Assembly (NCBI GenBank): GCA_038237625.1
Contig: JBBRYM010000007.1
Span: 1-64,000, forward strand
Length of the DNA: 64,000 nucleotides
Source: JAWVFM01 sp038237625
GTDB lineage: Bacteria > Actinomycetota > Thermoleophilia > Solirubrobacterales > 70-9
Direction: 5' to 3'
Below are positions 7,378 to 15,249 of this stretch, one piece after another. The notes under the pieces were generated by a model. The model searched no databases and was not told the DNA's origin. It was given only the letters and a program-made list of their open reading frames with translations. The position numbers and the translations under genes were made by a program. Within the stretch, counting starts at the first letter, position 1. Each line of letters opens with the position of its first letter.

Positions 7378-8900
7378 TCGAGCGCCTCGCCGGCAAGAGC
7401 CTGTCCGAGCGCCGCGACGACATCCGTGGCGATCACCGACTCCGCCGAGCCCGTCCGCTGGGCGGCGATCACTCCCGCCCGCGTGCAGGCGTGAACGCCA
7501 CATGCGGCGGCGCTGAAGGGCTCGACGCCGCGGGCCAGCAGCGCGCCGATGGTCCCGGCGAGGACGTCCCCCGTTCCGGCCGTGGCGAGCGCCGGGCTCG
7601 ACAGAGCGTTGACCGCGACCTCGCCGTCGGGCCTGGCGACGATGGTGTCGTCGCCCTTCAGGACCACGATCGCATCCGCCCGCGAGGCCGCCTCGCGCGC
7701 GCACGCCAGCCGCCGGCGGCCGATCTCACCCGAGGAGCGGTCGAGCAGCCGTCCCAGCTCGCCCGCGTGGGGCGTGAGGACGGTCGGCGCCGCGCGGCCG
7801 GCCAGGTCTCCGAGGCGCCCGGCGTGGGCGTTCAATCCGTCGGCGTCGAGGACCAACGGTGCATCGAGTTGGGAGGCGACCAGCCGAGCGAGCTCGAGCG
7901 AATCCTCCTCGCGCCCAAGACCCGGACCCAGCACCACAGCCCCGGCCCGCTCGCACGCGGCGAGGATCTCGTCGGCGTCGGCAGCGGCCAGGCGGCCCTC
8001 GCCACCCGCCACCCCCCGCGACATGACCTCGGTGAGCTTGACCTCGAAGATCGCCTCGAGGTCGGCCGGAACGACCGCCGTCGCGTAGCCCGCCCCCGCC
8101 CTGATGGCGGCGAGCGCCGACATGGTGACCGCGCCGGTGAGGCCTCGCGATCCTCCTACCACGACCGCCTGGCCCGAGCTGAACTTGGTCGAATCGACGC
8201 CGCGCCGCGGCGCGACATCCAGAATCGAGGCAGCGATGACCCCCGCCGCGGCCGCCGGGGGCGATCCGGGCGGGATGGCGATATCGGCCACGATCAGCTC
8301 GCCGGTCAATCCCTTCCCCGGGCGCACCATGTGACCCACCTTGGCCCCGTGGAAGGTGACGGTAGCATCGGCCCGAACTGCGTCTCCTTCGGCCTCGCCC
8401 GTGGAGGCGTCGACTCCCGAGGCGATGTCCGCCGCCACGACCGCGGCATCGCAATCGTTCATCACAGCGATCGCCTCCGTCGCCGGGGAGCGCGGCGCAC
8501 CCTCGAAACCGGTCCCGAAGATCGCGTCGATCACAACCCCCGACCCGGACAGCTCGATGCCGGCCCCGGCTTCGTGGACGACGGCAGGACCGAGCCGTTC
8601 GAGGTTGGCGCCAGCGTCCGGAGAGAGCTCCCGCGCCGGCCACAGCAGGAAAACCTCCACGTCGAGCCCCGCCGCGGCCAGGTGACGCGCAGCCACCAGG
8701 CCGTCGCCACCGTTGTTGCCCTTTCCGCAAACCACCCGGGCCGGACCCGGCTCGGCACGCGCGAGAGCCGCCTCGGCCAGTGCGGCACCAGCCGCCTCCA
8801 TCAGATCGAGCGAAGCAACTTTCTGCTCGTCGATCGCCCAGGCGTCGGTGGCCCGCATCTCCGCGGCGTCGAACAGCGGCTCGAGCCAAGCTTCGGGCAC
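7374..8900 (-). CDS. nnr: Bifunctional NAD(P)H-hydrate epimerase / ADP-dependent dehydratase
   Basis: This 508-residue metabolite-repair enzyme converts R- and S-NAD(P)HX back to NAD(P)H. Residues ~1-215 form the YjeF_N epimerase domain with VVCGKGNNGGDGLVAARHL. Residues ~225-508 form the ribokinase-like dehydratase with TPHAGELGRLL, VLKGDDTIVA and the nucleotide/anion-binding ATAGTGDVLAGTIGALL. GTG start at 8900. The gene overlaps alr by 4 bp and lies 30 bp downstream of the lipoprotein gene. The nnr-alr order is conserved across actinomycetes. Both domains look complete. Confidence 0.95.
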   Translation of the reverse strand: MPEAWLEPLFDAAEMRATDAWAIDEQKVASLDLMEAAGAALAEAALARAEPGPARVVCGKGNNGGDGLVAARHLAAAGLDVEVFLLWPARELSPDAGANLERLGPAVVHEAGAGIELSGSGVVIDAIFGTGFEGAPRSPATEAIAVMNDCDAAVVAADIASGVDASTGEAEGDAVRADATVTFHGAKVGHMVRPGKGLTGELIVADIAIPPGSPPAAAAGVIAASILDVAPRRGVDSTKFSSGQAVVVGGSRGLTGAVTMSALAAIRAGAGYATAVVPADLEAIFEVKLTEVMSRGVAGGEGRLAAADADEILAACERAGAVVLGPGLGREEDSLELARLVASQLDAPLVLDADGLNAHAGRLGDLAGRAAPTVLTPHAGELGRLLDRSSGEIGRRRLACAREAASRADAIVVLKGDDTIVARPDGEVAVNALSSPALATAGTGDVLAGTIGALLARGVEPFSAAACGVHACTRAGVIAAQRTGSAESVIATDVVAALGQALAGEALE

Positions 8901-8930
8901 GCGCCCAATCTACTGAGGGCGCTTGCGGCG

Positions 8931-10547
8931 CTACGGGGCGGTCAGCGCCGCGGTGACGTCGCTCGTGCTTCCCGAACCGTCCTTGACCCCGAGCACGAGG
9001 CGCGAGAGCATCCGGCCGTCGACGACGCCTGAGCCTGCGACCACGTAGTCCAGCCGGTCGACGTAGGGCTTCGCCTGCTCGATCTGCGGATTCGCCGATG
9101 CGCCCGAAAGCGAGAGGAAGCCGCCGATCGGGGCGAAGTCGAGGTAAAAGCTGGGGGCGAGCCCGCTGCCGAGGGCATCGGTCGCAGACTGGAAGGCGGG
9201 CGAGTCGCCGAGGGTCGTGTCCGGGGAGAGCGCCCTGTCGGCCGCGCCGACGCCGAGGCCGGCGACGACCTTGCCACCGCGCTGCTCGACGTCGATCTCG
9301 ATCGGCGCGGACGAGGGTTGCACCTTGAAGCCCGACGAGCCGGCTCCGAGCGTGCTGACCTTGAGGTCGACGTCGTTTCGAAGGATGCGCTGGATCTCAT
9401 CGAGGGTCTTCGCAGCCGCCGAGTCGTTGCGGGAGCTCAGCACCACGGCCCCGCCAAGCGAGAACACGCTGGAGCCCGACACGTAGCCGGAGACGTCGTC
9501 GAGCCATTTTGCAAAGCTCGGGAGGTCGAGGCCGGTGAGACGGCGGATCCGGTCGAGAGCCGCCGCCGGGTTGCTCGACCCGAACGTCCCGGGGGCGAGG
9601 GATGCCAGGGAATCAAGTCCGTTGGCGAGCCCCGGACCCACCCCGTGTACGCCGAAAGCAAGCCACGAGTCGGCCGGAAAGCCGGAGATGAGCGACTGCG
9701 AGCCGGCGGCCGCGTCCTTCGGCGCTGCAGTCGAGAGCTCAAGGCCGATACTGGATGGAGTCGCGTCTGCCCAGGCCACGATCGGCTCGAGCGACGCCTT
9801 CTGCACCAGATGCAGGAAATCGAGCCCGTTGGCGCCGACCGTTCCGTACTTGGCGACGGCGTCGAGGAGCGCCTTGGGGTCGATGAAGGCAGTCGCCAGG
9901 CGGTCGTCCGGCGCGGAAGACAGCGCCGACTTGTAGCTCTCGGCCTCCGCCAGCGAATCGCCTTTGAAAGCGTTCACGGCTGCCTTGAAGCCGTCCTCGG
10001 TGCCCGCGACCAGGAATTCGCCGACGACCCCGAAGGCCCCAGAGCCCTGGGTGGAGTAGGACACGCCCTTGTAGGTCGCCTGATGAACCGGCTCGCTATG
10101 CGGCGCGTCCTGCGCGATCTTCGTCGCCGCCGCGCCGGCGGCTCCTGGATCCGTGGTTGAGACGACCACCGCTCCGCTGGAATTCGATCCTGAGGCGAGC
10201 TTGTCGAAGAAGATCGCGGCGCGGTCGCCGAGCCACGGGGAGATGTCGCTCTCGTAGCTCAGCCCGGGCTGGACCGACGCGAGCGCCTTGTCGAGCTCGC
10301 GGGTGACCGCCCCGCCGATGTCGGTGGTCCCCAGAAGCTTCGTCAGGACGCCGTCGATAGCGCCGCTCTGGCTGCCCTGAGGCCGGATCGTCGCCTCGCC
10401 ATAGAAGATCGAGCCAGCCGGAGCCGCCGTCGCCGGATCGGGGCCGGGCGCGGACGTCGAGCTGGCGTTGCTGCCGCCGCACGCGGCCAGGAGCAACGCC
10501 GCGAGGAGCGCCACCGCCATGCCTAGCCAAGCTCGCCCTCCGCTCAT
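8931..10547 (-). CDS. DUF3352-type lipoprotein
   Basis: This 538-residue predicted lipoprotein has a signal peptide (residues 1-22, MAVALLAALLLAAC) with lipobox LLAAC and Cys23 as the lipidated residue, followed by a Ser/Thr/Pro/Ala-rich linker. The rest is an extracytoplasmic region resembling DUF3352, a family of unknown function in high-GC Gram-positives, with features such as DISPWLGDRAAIFF and FPADSWLAFG. Its ATG overlaps the glmS stop (ATGA), so it is translationally coupled to glmS. The true start is fixed by that overlap and the signal peptide; the frame continues open upstream inside glmS. No enzymatic motif was recognised. Confidence 0.85.
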   Translation of the reverse strand: MSGGRAWLGMAVALLAALLLAACGGSNASSTSAPGPDPATAAPAGSIFYGEATIRPQGSQSGAIDGVLTKLLGTTDIGGAVTRELDKALASVQPGLSYESDISPWLGDRAAIFFDKLASGSNSSGAVVVSTTDPGAAGAAATKIAQDAPHSEPVHQATYKGVSYSTQGSGAFGVVGEFLVAGTEDGFKAAVNAFKGDSLAEAESYKSALSSAPDDRLATAFIDPKALLDAVAKYGTVGANGLDFLHLVQKASLEPIVAWADATPSSIGLELSTAAPKDAAAGSQSLISGFPADSWLAFGVHGVGPGLANGLDSLASLAPGTFGSSNPAAALDRIRRLTGLDLPSFAKWLDDVSGYVSGSSVFSLGGAVVLSSRNDSAAAKTLDEIQRILRNDVDLKVSTLGAGSSGFKVQPSSAPIEIDVEQRGGKVVAGLGVGAADRALSPDTTLGDSPAFQSATDALGSGLAPSFYLDFAPIGGFLSLSGASANPQIEQAKPYVDRLDYVVAGSGVVDGRMLSRLVLGVKDGSGSTSDVTAALTAP

Positions 10548-12403
10548 TCGACGGTCACCGTCTTGGCGAGGTTGCGCGGCTGGTCGACGTTGAGACCCAG
10601 CGCCGTCGCCAGGTGGTAGGCGAGCAGCTGCAGCGGGAGCACCGCCACGATGGGCTGCAGGACCCAGTCGGTCCTCGGAACGAAGATGGTCTCCTCGGTC
10701 ACCTCGGCGACCTCGGTGTTGCCCTCGGTGGCGATCGCAATCACGTTCGCGCCACGTGCGCGCACCTCGGCAACGTTTGAGAGGGTCTTGTCGAGGATGG
10801 GGCTGTCGGTCGCGACCGCGACGACCGTCGTCGAGTCGTCGAGCAGGGCGATCGGGCCGTGCTTCATCTCGCCGGCGGCGTAGGCGTCTGACGGGATGTA
10901 GCTGATCTCCTTCATCTTCAGCGCACCCTCCAGGCAGACCGGCAGGCTGATGTTGCGGCCCAGATAGAGGAAGAACTTGTCGTCCTTGTGCGCTTCGGCG
11001 ATCGCGCGGATCTCGTCGTTGACCGCCGGGATCGTCTCCTGAACGGCGCGCGGCATGGCCTTCATCTCGCCGATCAGCTTGTGGATGACCTCGGGCGTCA
11101 GCGTCCCACGGTCCTGGGCGAGCCACATGCCGAGCAGGTACATGGCGGCCACCTGGCTGGTGAAGGTCTTCGTCGCAGCGACCCCGATCTCGAGGCCCGA
11201 GCGCGTGTAGAGGACCGCGTCGGCCTCGCGGGTCGCCTGGCTTCCCATCACGTTCGTCAGCGCCAGCACCTTGGCGCCCCCCTCCTGAGCGAGGCGCATC
11301 GCGGCCAGGGTGTCGGCTGTCTCGCCCGACTGGGTGATGCCGATGACGAGGTCGTCGGAGTTGACCACCGGGTTGCGATAGCGGTACTCGGAGGCGATGT
11401 CCATCTCCACCGGAATCCGCGCCCACTGCTCGATCGCGTAGCGGCCGACCAGCCCGGCGTGGTAGCTCGTGCCGCAGGCGACGATGACGATTCGGCCCAC
11501 CCTCGTGGGAAAGTCGGCGGGGAGGTCAAGTTCGGAGAGATCCACCCGGTCGAGGTCGGGCAGGCGGTCGGTGATCGTCTCGGCGATCGCATCCGCCTGC
11601 TCGTGGATCTCCTTGAGCATGAAGGTCTCGTAGCCGCCCTTTTCGGCCTCGTCCTCGTCCCACTCGACCACCTTGTGCTCGCGCTCGACCGCATCTCCCT
11701 CGGCGGTCTCGAAGCGGGCGCCCGAGGGATCGAGGGTGATGACCTCGCCGTTCTTCACGAATTGCACCTCGCGCGTCTCGCTGAGGAAGGCGGGAATCGC
11801 CGACGCCACGAAGGTCTCCTCCTCACCGATCCCGATGACGAGCGGGCACTCGAGGCGCGCGGCGACAAGCTCGGCCGGGTGGTCGGCGTGCATTGCGACG
11901 AAGGCGTAGTGCCCCCGAAGCTCGGCGAAGGCCTCGCGCACGGCGGCGGTCAGATCACCGTCGTAGTGGCGCTCGATCAGGTGGGCGACGATCTCGGCGT
12001 CGGTCTCGGAGCTGAAGACGTGGCCCTCGGCCTGGAGCTCGCGCCGCAGCTCGGCATGGTTTTCCACGATGCCGTTGAGCACGATGTGGATGGCATCCGT
12101 GCAGTCGCCGTGGGGATGGGCGTTCTCCTCGGTGACCCGGCCGTGCGTTGCCCACCGCGTGTGCGCGAGGCCGACCGTCGCCGGCGGGGCGGCGACGGCA
12201 ACGCCGCCGCCTTCGCCGAGCTCCATCTCGAGCGCGCTACGAAGGTTGGCGAGGTTGCCCACCGCCCTCACCGTGTCGATGTGCCCATCCTCGAGCAGGG
12301 AGATGCCCGCCGAGTCGTACCCGCGGTACTCCAGCTTCTCGAGGCCGGCGACGAGGAGGTCCCGACAGGGGCGCTTGCCCACATATCCAACGATTCCGCA
12401 CAT
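10544..12403 (-). CDS. glmS: Glutamine-fructose-6-phosphate aminotransferase (isomerizing)
   Basis: This 619-residue enzyme makes glucosamine-6-phosphate from fructose-6-phosphate and glutamine, the first step to UDP-GlcNAc. The N-terminal class II glutaminase starts MCGIVGYVGKRPC with catalytic Cys2 (chosen start, ATG 12403). It continues with EYRGYDSAGI and HTRWATHG. Two SIS sugar-isomerase domains follow (ITQSGETADTLAAM, SDAYAAGEMKHGPIALL), and the C-terminus is NLAKTVTVE as usual. It lies 20 bp after glmM in the same operon, so consecutive steps of the hexosamine pathway are co-transcribed. No glmS ribozyme is seen upstream. Confidence 0.97.
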   Translation of the reverse strand: MCGIVGYVGKRPCRDLLVAGLEKLEYRGYDSAGISLLEDGHIDTVRAVGNLANLRSALEMELGEGGGVAVAAPPATVGLAHTRWATHGRVTEENAHPHGDCTDAIHIVLNGIVENHAELRRELQAEGHVFSSETDAEIVAHLIERHYDGDLTAAVREAFAELRGHYAFVAMHADHPAELVAARLECPLVIGIGEEETFVASAIPAFLSETREVQFVKNGEVITLDPSGARFETAEGDAVEREHKVVEWDEDEAEKGGYETFMLKEIHEQADAIAETITDRLPDLDRVDLSELDLPADFPTRVGRIVIVACGTSYHAGLVGRYAIEQWARIPVEMDIASEYRYRNPVVNSDDLVIGITQSGETADTLAAMRLAQEGGAKVLALTNVMGSQATREADAVLYTRSGLEIGVAATKTFTSQVAAMYLLGMWLAQDRGTLTPEVIHKLIGEMKAMPRAVQETIPAVNDEIRAIAEAHKDDKFFLYLGRNISLPVCLEGALKMKEISYIPSDAYAAGEMKHGPIALLDDSTTVVAVATDSPILDKTLSNVAEVRARGANVIAIATEGNTEVAEVTEETIFVPRTDWVLQPIVAVLPLQLLAYHLATALGLNVDQPRNLAKTVTVE

Positions 12404-12423
12404 GCGAGACGTACAGGGTAAGG

Positions 12424-13731
12424 CTAGGCGAGCTCTCGCTCGACGAGCACGGCCAGGCGCTCGCAGGTCGCCTCGCACTCCTCGGTGGTCGGCGCCTCGA
12501 CCATGACTCGCACCAGGGGCTCCGTGCCCGAGGGGCGAAGCAGCACGCGGCCACGGCCCTCGAGGGCGCGCGACTCCCGCTCGACCGCCTCGGTGACCGC
12601 CGCCCGGGCCTCGAGCGCCTCGCGATCGCGAACCCTGACGTTGACCAGCTTCTGCGGAAGCTTCTGCATGGGGATCGCCTTCGCCAATTCACGCCCTGCG
12701 AGCGAGCGCAGCACGAGGAGGGCAGCGGCGATGCCGTCGCCCGTGGGCCCGGCGTCGGTCCAGATCACGTGTCCGGACTGCTCGCCCCCAAGGGCCCAGC
12801 CACGGCGCTGGAGCTCGGCCGCCACGTGGCGGTCGCCGACCGACGTCGTCGCGACCTCGATTCCGGCCTCCTTCATGGCGGCGTGGAACCCGAAGTTGGA
12901 CATCACCGTCACGGCGACGCCGCCGCCGAGACGACCTGCCGAGTGAAGCGCCGTGGCCGCCAGCGAGATGAGCTCGTCGCCGTCGCGAATGCCGCCCTCG
13001 GAGTCGACCGCGGTCAGCCTGTCGGCATCGCCGTCGAAGGCAAAGCCCACCTCGGCGCCCGAGGCTCGGACGCGCTCGGCCAGGCCCGCGGGGTCGGTCG
13101 CGCCACAGCCGGCATTGATGTTGCGCCCGTCGGGCTGGTCGCAGAGAACGTCGACGTTCGCGCCCAGGCGCTCGAAGATCCCGGGCGCGGCGCGGTAGGC
13201 GGCGCCGTTGCCGCAGTCGAGCGCGATGCGCCGGCCCGAGAGATCAAGGGGAAAGGCGCGCTCGAGCTCACGGACGTAGTCGCCCAGGGCGTTTTCGATG
13301 CTGCGAGCGCGGCCGATCTCGGTGTTCGCCGGCTCCTGCCGAGCGAGCACCAGCTCTTCGATCCGCTCCTGGAAGGCGTCGTCGGCCTTGCGACCGTCAG
13401 CGCCGAAGAGCTTGATGCCGTTGTCCTGCCAGGGATTGTGAGAGGCGGAGATCACCGCGGCGAGATCCAGGCCGTGGGCCCGGACGAGAACCGAGGCCGC
13501 CGGGGTCGGGAGGACGCCGGCAAGCCAGGCGTCGCCACCGCCGGCCGCGACTCCTGCGGCGAACGCCGACTCCAGCATCGGCCCGGACTCGCGGGTGTCG
13601 CGAACGATCAGCACCTGAGGACGCTGGATTCCGCTGGAAAGCGCCGCGGCGCGGCCCAGTGCGAGGGCGAGCTCGGCGGTGAGATCCTGGCCGGCGACCC
13701 CCCGCACTCCATCCGTGCCGAAGAGGCTCAT
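12424..13731 (-). CDS. glmM: Phosphoglucosamine mutase
   Basis: This 435-residue alpha-D-phosphohexomutase converts GlcN-6-P to GlcN-1-P. It starts MSLFGTDGVRG, the standard GlmM N-terminus. The phosphoserine loop is ISASHNPWQDNGIK with catalytic Ser97. The metal-binding loop is FDGDADRLTAVD, and the phosphate-binding loop RPSGTEPLVRVMVEA is near the C-terminus. It lies 13 bp after rpsI and 20 bp before glmS. The arrangement rpsI-glmM-glmS is typical of actinomycetes. Confidence 0.97.
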   Translation of the reverse strand: MSLFGTDGVRGVAGQDLTAELALALGRAAALSSGIQRPQVLIVRDTRESGPMLESAFAAGVAAGGGDAWLAGVLPTPAASVLVRAHGLDLAAVISASHNPWQDNGIKLFGADGRKADDAFQERIEELVLARQEPANTEIGRARSIENALGDYVRELERAFPLDLSGRRIALDCGNGAAYRAAPGIFERLGANVDVLCDQPDGRNINAGCGATDPAGLAERVRASGAEVGFAFDGDADRLTAVDSEGGIRDGDELISLAATALHSAGRLGGGVAVTVMSNFGFHAAMKEAGIEVATTSVGDRHVAAELQRRGWALGGEQSGHVIWTDAGPTGDGIAAALLVLRSLAGRELAKAIPMQKLPQKLVNVRVRDREALEARAAVTEAVERESRALEGRGRVLLRPSGTEPLVRVMVEAPTTEECEATCERLAVLVERELA

Positions 13732-13744
13732 CGGCGAGAGGTTG

Positions 13745-14686
13745 TCAGCGCTTCGAGAACTGCGGGCGCTTGCGAGCCTTCTTGAGGCCCGCCTTGCGGC
13801 GTTCCTTGATCCTGGCGTCGCGAGTGAGGTAGCCGCGGCGCTTCAGTTCGCCGCGAAGCTCGGCGTCGATCTCCGTGAGGCCTTTGGCGATGCCGTGGCG
13901 GATGGCGCCGGCCTGACCTGCGAGGCCTCCGCCCTGGACGCGCACCGTGACGTCGAGGCTGTCCTCGTAGCCGGAGGTGACCAGCGCCTGGCGGGCGATG
14001 GTCTGAAGGTGGGCGCGGGGGAAGTAGCCCTCGAGCGGGCGGCGGTTGACCTCGAAGCTGCCGCTGCCGGAGCGCAGGATCACCCGCGCGATCGAGCTCT
14101 TGCGCTTGCCCGTCGCCTGAATCGAGCGCCCGGCGTCGAGCTCGATTCGCGGGCCGCTGCGCGCCACAGGCTCCTCGCCGCCATCGGCGGTTGCCTCGGC
14201 CTCCAAGCGGGCGCGCTCCTCCTCCTCGGCCTCGAGTCGTGCCCGCTCCTCGGCGTCGAGGGGACGATCGGGCTCGAGCGAGATCGGCTCGAGCTCGGCA
14301 CCGGGGGGAAGGTCCTTGGCCTTCACAACTCCGCCGACATCCTCCGAGGGAGCGGCAGCGACCGGTGATTCCGGCGGAGCCGGAATTCGTCCGGTGTCGG
14401 CGGGCTCGGGCTCCGACGCGGGAACACTTTCGTCCTCAGCTTCCGCGACTTCGCCGCTAGCCTCGGCCGACGAATCCTCAGGCTGGGTGGCGTCCTCCTC
14501 GGCAGGAGCGGCTTCCTCCTCGGCAGGAGCGGCTTCCTCCTCGGCGGGAGCGGCTTCCTCCTCGGCGGGAGCGGCTTCCTCCTCGGCGGGAGCGGCTTCC
14601 TCCTCGGCGGGAGCGGTCTCCTCGTCTGGCGTCGCCGGCTGCTCCTCTTCGGGAGTCACGTCTTCGTTTCGCTCTTCGTCGGCCAT
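13745..14686 (-). CDS. rpsI: 30S ribosomal protein S9 with long acidic N-terminal extension
   Basis: Residues 188-313 (126 residues) are a normal S9 core: IQATGKRKSSIARVIL, VQGGGLAGQAGAIRHGIAK, the basic tail, and the universal terminal FSKR that reaches the P site. Residues 1-187 are an unusual extension. It begins MADEERNEDVTPEEEQ, contains six tandem 7-residue AAPAEEE-type repeats (encoded at 14493-14618), and continues Glu/Ala/Pro-rich to about residue 165. The ATG overlaps the rplM stop (ATGA), which strongly supports this start and hence the extension. Ordinary bacterial S9 is about 130 residues. The extension is probably disordered and strongly negative, in contrast to the basic core. 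Confidence 0.95.
   Translation of the reverse strand: MADEERNEDVTPEEEQPATPDEETAPAEEEAAPAEEEAAPAEEEAAPAEEEAAPAEEEAAPAEEDATQPEDSSAEASGEVAEAEDESVPASEPEPADTGRIPAPPESPVAAAPSEDVGGVVKAKDLPPGAELEPISLEPDRPLDAEERARLEAEEEERARLEAEATADGGEEPVARSGPRIELDAGRSIQATGKRKSSIARVILRSGSGSFEVNRRPLEGYFPRAHLQTIARQALVTSGYEDSLDVTVRVQGGGLAGQAGAIRHGIAKGLTEIDAELRGELKRRGYLTRDARIKERRKAGLKKARKRPQFSKR
14493..14618 (-). repeat. Six tandem 21-bp repeats inside rpsI
   Basis: Six head-to-tail 21-bp units (plus-strand form TCCTCCTCGGCRGGAGCGGCT) encode 7-residue Ala-Pro-Ala-Glu-Glu-Glu-Ala repeats in the S9 extension. Units differ at one or two positions (A/G at the variable site; the last unit ends GGTC). Because the unit length is a multiple of three, copy-number change by slippage would keep the reading frame. 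Confidence 0.95.
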
Positions 14687-15120
14687 CAGCCGGCCACCTC
14701 CAGCCGAGCGGGCTTCTGAGCCTTGTGTGGATGCTCGGGGCCGGCGTAGACCTTGAGCTTCGTCAGCTGCTGACGGGCGAGGCGGTTGCGGGGAAGCATG
14801 CCCTTGACGGCCTTGCGGATGACCTCTTCGGGACGGCGCTCGAGCATCTCCGCGAGCGTGCGCGAGCGCAAGCCGCCGGGATAGCCGCTGTGGCGGTAGT
14901 AGCGCTTGTCGGCCAGCTTGTTGCCGGTGACCCGGATCTTCTTCGCATTGACGACGACGACGAAGTCGCCGGTGTCGCAGTGCGGCGTGTACTCGGGCTT
15001 GCGCTTGCCGCGCAGGACATCGGCGATCTGGGTCGCCAAGCGGCCCAGGGTCTGCCCCTCGGCGTCGACGACGTGCCAGGATCGCTGACGGTCGGCTGGT
15101 GTGGCTACGTAGGTCTTCAT
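14686..15120 (-). CDS. rplM: 50S ribosomal protein L13
   Basis: This 144-residue early-assembly 23S rRNA-binding protein starts MKTYVATPADRQRSWHVVDA. Conserved stretches are VNAKKIRVTGNKLADKRYYRHSG (split over residues ~55-78) and RPEEVIRKAVKGMLPRNRLARQQ. Length and sequence are normal. It is first in the rplM-rpsI-glmM-glmS series on the minus strand, with a stop/start ATGA overlap into rpsI. A terminator-like hairpin lies 29-54 bp upstream of its start on the same strand. Confidence 0.97.
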   Translation of the reverse strand: MKTYVATPADRQRSWHVVDAEGQTLGRLATQIADVLRGKRKPEYTPHCDTGDFVVVVNAKKIRVTGNKLADKRYYRHSGYPGGLRSRTLAEMLERRPEEVIRKAVKGMLPRNRLARQQLTKLKVYAGPEHPHKAQKPARLEVAG

Positions 15121-15148
15121 CTGCTTTCGAGCAGCCTCGGAGGCCGCG

Positions 15149-15174
15149 AAAAAACCGCGCCCGGCCGAGCGCGG
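15149..15174 (-). terminator. Intrinsic terminator-like hairpin upstream of rplM
   Basis: Read on the minus strand this is a perfect 6-bp stem CCGCGC/GCGCGG with an 8-base loop (15155-15174), followed immediately by six T residues (15149-15154). It would end transcripts of the methyltransferase gene at 15250-16161. Because it lies only 29 bp before the rplM start, it could also act as an attenuator in the rplM leader. Confidence 0.6.
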
Positions 15175-15249
15175 CTCGCGGGATGATACCGGGAGTTCCC
15201 TTGCCCTTGGCGGAAGGCGGAGAGTCGATTCGAGCGAAGAGAAGCGGCG

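Noticed and set aside
10548..11426. Upstream extension of the DUF3352 lipoprotein frame (to 831 codons)
   Set aside because: It overlaps glmS in another frame. The signal peptide, lipobox and ATGA overlap fix the start at 10547.
10544..12480. glmS ribozyme upstream of glmS
   Set aside because: Only 20 bp separate glmM and glmS; there is no room for the ribozyme and no sign of its core.
14493..14618. CRISPR-like or regulatory repeat array
   Set aside because: Units are contiguous without spacers, are in frame inside rpsI and encode a peptide repeat.
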